From Magnetococcales bacterium (lineage in GTDB: Bacteria; Pseudomonadota; Magnetococcia; Magnetococcales; JADGCH01): a stretch of 20,526 nt of DNA. This document shows, one piece after another, positions 1 through 7,173 of this stretch. How positions within the stretch are numbered: the stretch's first letter is position 1; every line of letters starts with the position of its first letter. The position numbers and the translations under genes are program-made. Under the pieces are notes generated by a model, which saw nothing but the letters and a program-made list of their open reading frames with translations, was not told where the DNA came from and searched no databases. The stretch is from assembly GCA_015228995.1 (NCBI GenBank), contig JADGCM010000014.1, forward strand, positions 1 to 20,526. The letters run 5' to 3'.

Positions 1-2
1 GG

Positions 3-227
3 GTGGAAGTGGAGAGGATGCAGGCGGTCTTGGATGGCGATTCTGGGGGAGGCGGTCCTGGTGGCTGGGGCGGTTATCCCGGCGGCGGTTGGGGCGGTTA
101 TCCCGGTGGTGGTTGGGGTGGTCCCGGCGGCGGTTGGGGTGGACCCTACCAACGTGGCCCGTGGGGCGGTGCTCCGGGTGCCCAGAACGATGCGCCACCG
201 GCTGCTGGTGGCAATAGCGGTAAATAG
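3..227 (+). CDS. C-terminal part of a Gly/Trp/Pro/Tyr repeat protein (5' end outside window)
   Basis: The frame is open to the left edge, so this is probably the end of a longer gene; a GTG at 3 could be a start only if the protein is very short. About 74 residues are visible. After a short charged stretch come tandem units of the form W-G-G-Y-P-G-G-G, encoded by 24-base DNA repeats at 66-89 and 90-113, a 21-base copy lacking the Tyr codon at 114-134 and a partial copy from 135. The tail is Ala/Pro/Gly/Asn rich and ends in Lys. No enzyme motif is visible. Gly-rich, aromatic-spaced repeats occur in bacterial structural and surface proteins, including sulfur-globule envelope proteins, but that resemblance is compositional only and I assign no function. 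A strong terminator follows 30 bases after the stop. A parallel frame over the same repeats (34-249) is a shadow. Confidence 0.6.
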   Translation: MEVERMQAVLDGDSGGGGPGGWGGYPGGGWGGYPGGGWGGPGGGWGGPYQRGPWGGAPGAQNDAPPAAGGNSGK

Positions 228-257
228 TTCCCGTGTTGCTTTGGTCTGATGGAAGGC

Positions 258-290
258 AGGAGGCGGTTTAGCTGCCTCCTCGTCTTTTTT
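258..290 (+). terminator. Rho-independent terminator after the repeat protein
   Basis: A 9-bp stem (258-266 with 272-280, one G-T wobble) closes a 5-base loop (TTTAG) and is followed by CGTC and six T residues (285-290). It lies 30 bases after the stop at 227 and should end that transcript. Confidence 0.85.
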
Positions 291-310
291 CATAGTTGGC
301 CCGGTGAGAA

Positions 311-345
311 ACAGGGGGCAGTCCGTTTTTGCCATCCTGTTTTTT
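311..345 (+). terminator. Terminator-like hairpin just upstream of the coiled-coil gene
   Basis: ACAGG (311-315) pairs with CCTGT (336-340), and GGCA (317-320) pairs with TGCC (330-333), leaving a small internal bulge and a 9-base loop, followed by a T run at 340-345. The Shine-Dalgarno of the next gene begins only a few bases later (351-357). If it works as a terminator, transcripts reaching the next gene must start upstream and read through it, as in an attenuator. It may also be a back-up terminator. Confidence 0.45.
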
Positions 346-367
346 GCCATAGAGGAGAGTGAAGCCC

Positions 368-1051
368 ATGACGGATGCGCGTCCTCCTAAGGGAAGCAGT
401 GCAACAGACCATACTGCCGAGGTGCCGTTGGTGCGTCGCGGCGCTGCTTTCTTGCCCATCGGCAAGTATAGCGAGTGCGATAACTGCTCTTCTTCGGTGC
501 TGGATAATTTTGCCAAAAGTTTCGATAAAAGTGCTCGACGCTGGGAGCTGATTGTCTATCCCTCCATGTTTGGGTTTATCATCCTGGCGATGTACGGATT
601 TTTTTTGATCTATAGTCTGACGCAGGATATCCGCACCATGTCGGCATCAATTGACCCTAACATGGGACGCAACATGGGCAGTCTGTCCACCAATATTGGC
701 AGTTTATCCAACAATATCGAACTGATGTCCACCCATCTGGAGTACATCAGTGACAACATGGAGACGATGTCAGTCGATATGCAAAATATGGCTGAGAGCA
801 TCGATAGTATGACCGAATCAGTGACGGCCATGTCTGGTCACGTCTCCGAAATGAACAAGAATATGACGCACGTCTCCAAAGTGATGGATGATATATCGGT
901 CAAGATGAACACGCTGGCTCCCATAAGTAACAACGTGTCATCCATGGCACAGGCTGTTAGCGTCATGGCCAATACAGTATCTCGTATGGGATATGATTTC
1001 AACGGTGCCGCTCGTCCCATGAGTTTTATCAATCGTTTCATGCCGTGGTAA
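368..1051 (+). CDS. Single-pass membrane protein with long Met-rich coiled coil, unknown function
   Basis: I chose ATG 368 (227 aa) over the in-frame GTG 359 because AGGAG at 353-357 is 10 bases from the ATG but only one from the GTG. Residues 1-60 are hydrophilic and contain a CxxC pair (C37, C40). Residues about 61-83 form one clear membrane segment. From about 99 to 183 there is an unbroken 3-4 hydrophobic heptad pattern (M103, L106, I110, L113, I117, M120 and so on to M180, L183), with Met at roughly half of the core positions and Ser/Asn/Thr elsewhere. The chain ends in a short motif finishing F-M-P-W. No catalytic or chemoreceptor signalling hairpin motif is seen. By the positive-inside rule the Arg/Lys-bearing N-terminus should be cytoplasmic and the coil periplasmic, but this is inference. 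The stop lies 12 bases before leuS, so co-transcription is likely. Function unknown. Confidence 0.85.
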   Translation: MTDARPPKGSSATDHTAEVPLVRRGAAFLPIGKYSECDNCSSSVLDNFAKSFDKSARRWELIVYPSMFGFIILAMYGFFLIYSLTQDIRTMSASIDPNMGRNMGSLSTNIGSLSNNIELMSTHLEYISDNMETMSVDMQNMAESIDSMTESVTAMSGHVSEMNKNMTHVSKVMDDISVKMNTLAPISNNVSSMAQAVSVMANTVSRMGYDFNGAARPMSFINRFMPW

Positions 1052-1063
1052 TTGCCTGTGTCG

Positions 1064-3658
1064 ATGAATAAATACAATCCTCAGGCCATTGAGGCAAAAT
1101 GGCAGGCCGTCTGGGAGCGAGAGCAGCTGTTCCGTGCTACGGAAGAGACGGAGCGCGATCGTAACTTTTATCTGTTGGTCATGTTTCCCTATCCGTCTGG
1201 ACGGATTCACATAGGGCATGTGCGTAATTACGCCATCGGTGACCTGATTGCTCGTTATCAACGGTTGCGTGGGCGCAATGTTCTGCACCCCATGGGATGG
1301 GACGCTTTTGGCATGCCTGCTGAAAATGCAGCCGCGAAACAAGGGGTTCATCCCGCCGATTGGACTTGGCGTAACATCGATACCATGCGCCGTGAACTAA
1401 AATCGATGGGACTTTCTTACGATTGGAGTCGTGAGTTTGCCACCTGCGATCCACGTTATGCCCACTGGGAGCAGCAGCTGTTTCTGCGGCTGTACCAGCG
1501 CGGGCTGGTCTATCGTCGCAGTGCTTTGGTCAACTGGGATCCGGTTGATCAGACAGTGCTGGCCAATGAGCAGGTGATTGATGGCAAGGGGTGGCGTAGT
1601 GGGGCACCGATTGAGCGGCGCGAGCTGTGGCAATGGTTTTTGCGCATCACCGCTTACAGCGATGAGTTGTTGGCGGATCTCAATTCGTTGACAGGTTGGC
1701 CCGATGCCGTGCGTACCATGCAGACCAACTGGATCGGTCGTAGCCACGGTGTTGAGTTTTCTTTTGCGATTGAGGGGCGTAGTGAGCGTTTAAGCGTTTA
1801 TACCACTCGGCCCGATACCCTGATGGGAGTGACGTTCTGTTCCATTGCTGCGGAACACCCGTTGGCGCGCCTAGTGGCTGCCCACGATGCGGGTGCCGAG
1901 GCCTTTATTCGTGAGTGCCAGTGTGCGGGTACCAGCGAGGAGGCGGTAGAGCGGATGGAGAAAAGAGGCTATGACACCGGCCTAAAGGCGATTCATCCTC
2001 TTACCTCTGCCCGCGTGCCCATCTTCATCGCTAATTTCGTTCTGATGAATTATGGGACCGGTGCGGTGATGGCAGTACCGGCTCATGATCAGCGTGATTT
2101 TGATTTTGCCCGCCATTATCGGTTACCCGTCCAAGTCGTGATTCAACCGTCTGGGCAGCCGTTAAATGGTGAGCAGATGACCGAGGCTTGGACCGGCGCC
2201 GGAGTGTTGGTCAACTCGGGTCCATTTACCGGTTTGGACCATGAGTCAGCCAAACAAAAGATCGCGGCAACGTTGGTGCAGTTGGGTATCGGCAAAGAAC
2301 TGGTCAATTATCGGCTGCGTGACTGGGGTATTTCGCGTCAGCGCTATTGGGGCAACCCGATTCCCATGATTCACTGCCCCCGTTGTGGCGTCTTGCCAGT
2401 GCCAGAATCGATGTTACCCGTAGCCCTACCGAACGACGTTGATTTGACGGGTATTGGTAACCCGTTGGAACGCCACCCAACTTGGAAACATGTCTCTTGC
2501 CCGAGTTGTGGTGAGGCGTCTCTGCGTGAGACCGATACCATGGACACCTTTGTTGAGTCCTCTTGGTATTTCCTGCGTTACTGTTGTCCCCATCTGGAAG
2601 ACGCTGCCTTGGATCGGCGACTGGTGGACTACTGGATGCCGGTCAATCAGTACGTGGGCGGGATTGAGCATGCCGTTTTGCACCTGCTCTATGCGCGGTT
2701 TTTCCATAAGGCGTTGCGTGATCTGGGCGAGGTCACTTGTAATGAACCTTTTACCCGATTGCTGACGCAAGGAATGGTGCGTAAAGACACCTATCGTTGC
2801 CCGGATCACGGTTGGCGTTATCCGGCTGACGTAGTAGAGCAGGATGGGCGGTTGTTGTGCCGTACCTGCCAGTCTGTTATTGAGGTCGGTCGTAATGAGA
2901 AGATGTCAAAAAGCAAGTTCAATATTGTCGATCCCAACGACCTCATTGCCGGTTACGGTGCCGATACCGCCCGTCTGTTTATGCTCTTTGCGGCACCACC
3001 GGAACGTGACTTAGAATGGAACGACAGTGGTATTGATGGCGCTTGGCGTTTCCTCAATCGGTTGTGGCGTTTGGTCCACGATATGATTGATGTGATCGGG
3101 TGCGTGCCAGAGGTAGACGGCAGCGTGGCGGTGGCTGCGATGGATGACGATGGCCTGCGCCAGCTGCGGCGTAAGACCCATGCAACGATTGACAAAGTAA
3201 GCCTGGACATGGAGCGGCAGCAGTTTAACACCGGCATTGCTGCCGTAATGGAACTGGTTGGGGAGGGGCAACACTATCTCGCCGCCCATACTGGGCAGTT
3301 GGGTACAGCGGCAAAGGCGGTATTGCGTGAGCTGGCTGAGAGCGCCGTGATCTTGCTCAATCCCTACGCACCGCACATCACCGAGGAGTTGTGGCGCGTG
3401 TTGGGGCATACGACGCATCTTTGTCGGCATCGTTGGCCGGTGGCCGATCCTGAAGCGCTGCGGTGTCAAGAGATGACCATTGTGGTTCAGGTGAACGGCA
3501 AGCTCCGTACCCGCTTGGTGGTACCAGTTGATCTATCCCAGCAAGAGCTGCAAGCCGCGGCGCAGGCGGATGATAGGGTGCGCCCTTGGATTGCCGATAA
3601 GTCCGTTCGCCAGGTGATCGTCGTGCCGGGACGTCTTGTCAATATTGTGGTCGGGTAG
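1064..3658 (+). CDS. leuS: Leucyl-tRNA synthetase
   Basis: This class I aminoacyl-tRNA synthetase charges tRNA-Leu with leucine in the cytoplasm. From ATG 1064 it is 864 aa, close to the 860 of E. coli; this start begins M-N-K-Y-N-P, as expected for the family, whereas the in-frame TTG 1052 and GTG 1058 would only add residues. The HIGH motif (HIGH, residues 49-52, inside PYPSGRIHIGH) and KMSKS (613-617) are intact. The CP1 editing insert shows the Thr-rich TTRPDT stretch and GTGAVMAVPAHDQRD, including the Asp needed for editing. Cys pairs in the middle (CPRC, CPSC) fit a zinc ribbon, and the YVGGIEHAVLHLLYARF core is present. No strong ribosome binding site precedes the ATG, so it may depend on translation of the gene before it. 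lptE follows 10 bases later, the usual gammaproteobacterial order. Confidence 0.98.
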   Translation: MNKYNPQAIEAKWQAVWEREQLFRATEETERDRNFYLLVMFPYPSGRIHIGHVRNYAIGDLIARYQRLRGRNVLHPMGWDAFGMPAENAAAKQGVHPADWTWRNIDTMRRELKSMGLSYDWSREFATCDPRYAHWEQQLFLRLYQRGLVYRRSALVNWDPVDQTVLANEQVIDGKGWRSGAPIERRELWQWFLRITAYSDELLADLNSLTGWPDAVRTMQTNWIGRSHGVEFSFAIEGRSERLSVYTTRPDTLMGVTFCSIAAEHPLARLVAAHDAGAEAFIRECQCAGTSEEAVERMEKRGYDTGLKAIHPLTSARVPIFIANFVLMNYGTGAVMAVPAHDQRDFDFARHYRLPVQVVIQPSGQPLNGEQMTEAWTGAGVLVNSGPFTGLDHESAKQKIAATLVQLGIGKELVNYRLRDWGISRQRYWGNPIPMIHCPRCGVLPVPESMLPVALPNDVDLTGIGNPLERHPTWKHVSCPSCGEASLRETDTMDTFVESSWYFLRYCCPHLEDAALDRRLVDYWMPVNQYVGGIEHAVLHLLYARFFHKALRDLGEVTCNEPFTRLLTQGMVRKDTYRCPDHGWRYPADVVEQDGRLLCRTCQSVIEVGRNEKMSKSKFNIVDPNDLIAGYGADTARLFMLFAAPPERDLEWNDSGIDGAWRFLNRLWRLVHDMIDVIGCVPEVDGSVAVAAMDDDGLRQLRRKTHATIDKVSLDMERQQFNTGIAAVMELVGEGQHYLAAHTGQLGTAAKAVLRELAESAVILLNPYAPHITEELWRVLGHTTHLCRHRWPVADPEALRCQEMTIVVQVNGKLRTRLVVPVDLSQQELQAAAQADDRVRPWIADKSVRQVIVVPGRLVNIVVG

Positions 3659-3668
3659 GGCGTTGTCT

Positions 3669-4226
3669 GTGTTACAACAGCGCCGTTTTTTACCGGTTGC
3701 TCTGTCGGTACTGTGGATGGCTATCACACCGCTAGTGGGTTGTGGTTATCATTTCCCTGGTGACAAGCCGGTATTGTTGCGGATTGATGCGACAAAGCCC
3801 GGCGTGGCGCTGCATCGGGCGACCATACAAATCGATGGGGACGGAGCCGAGGAGCGTCCTTTGTTGGCGCGGGTGTTGCGCGAACGCCTCACGGAGAAGC
3901 TGGCTGTAGCGTCCGGTAGCCAAGCCGATGATGGCGAGGGGGGAGATGTCACGATCCGCTTGGTGCTGAAGCGTGTTGAGCGTACGGTGCAGGTGGAGGA
4001 AAAGCAACGCAGCACCAATCAATATCGCGTTGTCATTCGGGCCGTGCCAGCTATTTTAGTAGGGGGAAAGGCTGTGGCCGGCTCACCATGGTCGGAAGTA
4101 CGTGGCTGGGCCACCTACTATGCCATGCCGGCCGCTACCTCCAACCAAGCTAGTCAGCAGCAGGCTGAGATTGAAGCGATGAACCAGCTGGTTGACTCTC
4201 TGACCGCTTTGTTGTTGGCTCAGTAG
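3669..4226 (+). CDS. lptE: LPS-assembly lipoprotein LptE
   Basis: LptE is the outer-membrane lipoprotein that plugs the LptD barrel and helps insert LPS into the outer leaflet. From GTG 3669 (AGGG at 3657-3660 lies 8 bases upstream) the protein is 185 aa, near the 193 of E. coli. TTG 3663 is an alternative start. The first 24 residues are a lipoprotein signal peptide (Arg pair, hydrophobic core) ending in a lipobox L-V-G-C with C25, followed by G-Y-H-F, the typical start of mature LptE. The body is a mixed alpha/beta segment and the C-terminus a Gln-rich helix, as in the family. Sequence conservation in LptE is low, so the call rests on lipobox, length and position directly after leuS. holA, which normally follows, is absent: the next gene is convergent only 10 bases away. 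Confidence 0.9.
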   Translation: MLQQRRFLPVALSVLWMAITPLVGCGYHFPGDKPVLLRIDATKPGVALHRATIQIDGDGAEERPLLARVLRERLTEKLAVASGSQADDGEGGDVTIRLVLKRVERTVQVEEKQRSTNQYRVVIRAVPAILVGGKAVAGSPWSEVRGWATYYAMPAATSNQASQQQAEIEAMNQLVDSLTALLLAQ

Positions 4227-4236
4227 GACGCCATAC

Positions 4237-4683
4237 CTACCAGCAGGCGGTGCCATCGCTACCGCGGGCGTTCTTGGCGGTTCCTTTTTTGTCGTAAGTC
4301 AACGCCCCGCACTTGTTATCAGCCAACTGATCCCCTTGAGGTTCGGCAGCTAGGCTGAATGTGGCCTCATCTGCTGACAGGACAACTACCTTATAAAAGC
4401 CTCCTGGGGAAGGGATACTCCAGTCTTCCGCACGCGGATAGCCAAGGGCAGTGAGATCAGAGGTGTAGCGTTTATGCTTCTGGTAGTAGCTCTCTTGACG
4501 GTTGGCTACCTCCAGCAGCAGGTTTTTACCTTCGGTTCGGTTGGCTTCCTGTTGCTGTGTCTGAGCCAGCCGTTGTGCATATTGATAATCGTATGAGATC
4601 ACCCCTGCCAACAGCAACAAGATCACCAAGGCGACCAATCCCATCACTACGGTAATATCAGCATTACCCGCCATTCTCGTCAT
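4237..4683 (-). CDS. PilE-like pilin-fold protein with non-canonical N-terminus
   Basis: From ATG 4683 (2 bases after the stop of the upstream channel gene) it is 148 aa; TTG 4692 and ATG 4674 are alternatives. One long hydrophobic helix (about residues 10-30) is followed by an amphipathic helix and a globular part with the motif N-R-Q-E-S-Y-Y...R-Y-T, then a C-terminal disulfide-loop region (CGALTYDKKG ... CW). These are hallmarks of PilE/minor type IV pilins. What is missing is the prepilin peptidase signature: there is no G-F-T-L-I-E, no Glu at position +5 after a Gly, and polar N-A-D precede the hydrophobic stretch. It may therefore stay anchored as an ordinary membrane protein with a periplasmic pilin head. 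It lies last in the leftward unit with two metal transporter genes and no other pilus gene is in the window. Confidence 0.8.
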   Translation of the reverse strand: MTRMAGNADITVVMGLVALVILLLLAGVISYDYQYAQRLAQTQQQEANRTEGKNLLLEVANRQESYYQKHKRYTSDLTALGYPRAEDWSIPSPGGFYKVVVLSADEATFSLAAEPQGDQLADNKCGALTYDKKGTAKNARGSDGTACW

Positions 4684-4684
4684 C

Positions 4685-5725
4685 TTAATCAAACCACTTA
4701 AGTTTTTTGAAGATAAAATAGCTGATCACCATGATCAAGATAAGGCCCGTGACTTCAAAGGTAAATCCCCAGGGGGTGGCTGTTCCCGCTTGTCCTGGGA
4801 TCCCCTCGATATTGGTTCCTAGTAGGCTGGTGACGGCATTAACTGGCATGAGAAAGGCGGTAAATACCGCAACGATCTTCATGGTTTGGTTCATCTTTTG
4901 TGCTTGATTATTATTAATTTCATCTTGGAGCACACTGCCACGCTCACGGCAGGAGTCTAGATCGGTGAGATAGTGGCGAAAACGGCTGCTGATTTCGTGG
5001 CAACGACGGCGGTGGTGGTCGTTCATCCAAGGGGTTCGTTCGATCTGCAACAGATTGAGGGCTTCTTGTTGCGGCAACAAATGGCGACGCAATTCGATAA
5101 TCTGATGGCGTACGGCCGCTAATTCTTGCTGCATATCCGTATTGGGATCAAGTAGGATCAGGTCTTCCAGGTTATCGACACTGTCATCGATATGGGTCAG
5201 TAATGGCTCCATGCGCGATACCAAATGATGGAGAATATCCACCAGCAGGTCGCCGCTGTTGGTAGGTGTTTGGGCCTTTCTTATTTCTGTACGCAACTCA
5301 TTGAAGATGCGCACCGAGGCCGAACGCAAGACGATCACCCGGTTTAAGTCGATCCAGATGCTGACGGTGGCCAATTTTTCATCGCTGTTGTGTCCTAATG
5401 TCTGATTAACCGCACGTAACGTGATCAGAGTTCCTTCCCGAAACGACAGACAACGGGGCCGATTTTCACTGCGTAGTAACGTTTGCACCACCGAGGCTTC
5501 TAGCTGACTCGCACTGCTGCGCAGCCAACGCTGCGTCTCTTGACCGCTGGGATGGCCTACCAGCCACAACAGGCCAGCCTCGGGCTGCCACTTATGGATC
5601 TCCTGCCAACCTACTTCCCGACCGTTTCCTTGGCGGTCGAACAACAGGGCAAATACCGAACAGCCTGGATCGGCGCCGGTGGCAATTGTTTGTACAGTAG
5701 CTGATTTATCTACTTGATGAGGCAT
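4685..5725 (-). CDS. CorA/ZntB-family divalent cation transporter (GTN variant)
   Basis: The protein is a 346-aa member of the 2-TM GxN family of pentameric inner-membrane cation channels/transporters. Residues 1 to about 280 form the cytoplasmic alpha/beta and long-helix funnel; TM1 is about 281-302 and TM2 about 319-340, with a basic C-terminal tail (FKKLKWFD). The pore signature after TM1, GMN in CorA and GIN in classical ZntB, is G303-T304-N305 here, followed by I-E-G-I-P-G. The loop after it (GxNxxGIPG) and the N-terminal layout look more like ZntB (Zn2+ transport) than Mg2+-specific CorA, so the cation is uncertain. ATG 5725 has a strong AGGAGG (5734-5739) that overlaps the mgtE stop codon, so translation is likely coupled to mgtE, whose end is 12 bases upstream. 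Confidence 0.92.
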   Translation of the reverse strand: MPHQVDKSATVQTIATGADPGCSVFALLFDRQGNGREVGWQEIHKWQPEAGLLWLVGHPSGQETQRWLRSSASQLEASVVQTLLRSENRPRCLSFREGTLITLRAVNQTLGHNSDEKLATVSIWIDLNRVIVLRSASVRIFNELRTEIRKAQTPTNSGDLLVDILHHLVSRMEPLLTHIDDSVDNLEDLILLDPNTDMQQELAAVRHQIIELRRHLLPQQEALNLLQIERTPWMNDHHRRRCHEISSRFRHYLTDLDSCRERGSVLQDEINNNQAQKMNQTMKIVAVFTAFLMPVNAVTSLLGTNIEGIPGQAGTATPWGFTFEVTGLILIMVISYFIFKKLKWFD

Positions 5726-5737
5726 GTCGTCCGCCTC

Positions 5738-7144
5738 CTATCCATGTCTACCCATCAGGAGGGTAGCAATAACAAAGTAATTGACCACTCCCAATATGTC
5801 GAGCAAAGTGGTCAGAGAGCGCCCAGTGACGCCAGCCGGGTCCGCATCTAGTTTTTTGGAGAGCATGGGCATAATGAGCGCAATGATGGGTGCCATGATC
5901 ATATTGACCAAGATGGTCAAGCCGACAATTTGTCCCAGCAATATATGGTGACCAAACATGAACCAAGCCACGGCACCGCAGATGGCGCCGTAAAAACTAC
6001 CGAGCAGCAGACCTGTCCCCAACTCACGCAGCAGCAATGGGGTAAACTGGGCCAGTTTGATGGTGCCAGTGGTCAGGCCGCGTACGGTGACTGTGGCGGC
6101 TACCATACCAACGTTGCCGGTCATGTTCATGATGATGGGCAAAAAAGCGCTCATGGCCATCTCCTTGGCCAGTACCGTATCCGAGTAATAGTCAATGACA
6201 CCACTGGCCGCCAAGCCGCCAATGACGGCAATGAATAACCATGGCATGCGCGCCTTGAAGGAGTCGACAAAAGAAGTAGACATCACGGCAACGTTATTGG
6301 TGCCGGCCATATTGAGCATGTCATCGGCCATATCTTGCTCGATGGCATCAATAACGTCGTCGACCGTGACCAGTCCAACCAATATGTCCATATCATCCAC
6401 CACCGGGATGCCTAACAAGCGATGACGCCGCACCAGCTCAGAGACCTCGGTTTGTGAGGTATTGGTGCGCACCCGAATCACCTGGGTGTTCATGATCTGA
6501 CCAATGCTTTTCTGCGGGTCGGCCAATATCAACTGGCGCAGCGAGCTAACACCGACCAAGTGCTGATCTTGATCCAATACGTAAAGATAAAAAATCATCT
6601 CGTAGTAGGGCAACTTACGCACAGCCTCAATCGCTTCACCAACCGTCGTTTCGTCGGGAAGGGCAAAGAACTGTGACGTCATGATGCCACCCGCTGTATC
6701 CGGAGCGTATTGCAACAACTCCTCGACCTCTTTGAGGCTCTCTTCGTCCATGCCCCCCATGAAGCGCTTGGCTAGCTCAGGGCTTAACTGACTAATAATA
6801 TCAGCACGATCATCCGGAGCCAGCTCTTCGATGATCGGAATGATCTTGGTAATATCCGCCGCTTGCAGAATATAGCTTTGCAACCCCTCATTAAATTGTT
6901 TTAAGGTGCTCGCGGCGATGCGTGGTGAATGAATGAGCAGGAACAGCCTGAGCGCATCTTTATGGGGAAAATGTTCCAGGATGTGGGCAATATCAGAGGG
7001 GAACAATCGTGAGATAATCTTTTCTAATGCAGCAAAGGATTCCTTGTGGTACAGTCGTCTGATGGTTTCCAAATATTGGAAGTGCAGCTGGGTTTTGTCT
7101 TGTAGCCTGGATTTGTTTTGGTTAAACGGAGCGATCTGAGCCAT
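5738..7144 (-). CDS. mgtE: Magnesium transporter MgtE
   Basis: MgtE is a homodimeric, Mg2+-gated inner-membrane Mg2+ channel. The 468-aa protein has the full layout: N-terminal superhelical domain (about 30-160), two CBS domains (about 160-275) that sense cytoplasmic Mg2+, a plug helix, and five membrane helices (about 300-465). In the pore region D435-P436-A437 matches the conserved DPA Asp that lies in the ion path, and the T-T-x-x-D-I-L-G stretch (D449) is kept. The usual GGNxGxQ-type stretch reads T-G-N-V-G-M (342-347), a mild departure. ATG 7144 has AAGG 10 bases upstream. It is first of a leftward unit with the ZntB/CorA-like gene and the pilin-like gene. A G-rich possible quadruplex lies about 34 bases upstream of the start on the coding strand. 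I see no M-box riboswitch. Confidence 0.96.
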   Translation of the reverse strand: MAQIAPFNQNKSRLQDKTQLHFQYLETIRRLYHKESFAALEKIISRLFPSDIAHILEHFPHKDALRLFLLIHSPRIAASTLKQFNEGLQSYILQAADITKIIPIIEELAPDDRADIISQLSPELAKRFMGGMDEESLKEVEELLQYAPDTAGGIMTSQFFALPDETTVGEAIEAVRKLPYYEMIFYLYVLDQDQHLVGVSSLRQLILADPQKSIGQIMNTQVIRVRTNTSQTEVSELVRRHRLLGIPVVDDMDILVGLVTVDDVIDAIEQDMADDMLNMAGTNNVAVMSTSFVDSFKARMPWLFIAVIGGLAASGVIDYYSDTVLAKEMAMSAFLPIIMNMTGNVGMVAATVTVRGLTTGTIKLAQFTPLLLRELGTGLLLGSFYGAICGAVAWFMFGHHILLGQIVGLTILVNMIMAPIIALIMPMLSKKLDADPAGVTGRSLTTLLDILGVVNYFVIATLLMGRHG

Positions 7145-7173
7145 ATTGTCTTAACCTTACAGTGTGCAGCCAA

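Noticed and set aside
34..249. A parallel open frame over the W-G-G-Y-P repeats giving a Val/Ala-rich protein
   Set aside because: It is the frame shift image of the same tandem DNA repeat and lacks a ribosome binding site; the Gly/Trp frame runs to the window edge and ends just before a terminator.
938..1351. Minus-strand open frame across the start of leuS, and similar long antisense frames at 3011-3469 and 9659-10054
   Set aside because: They lie opposite clear conserved genes, show no family motif and have no start signals; they are shadows of the coding strand.
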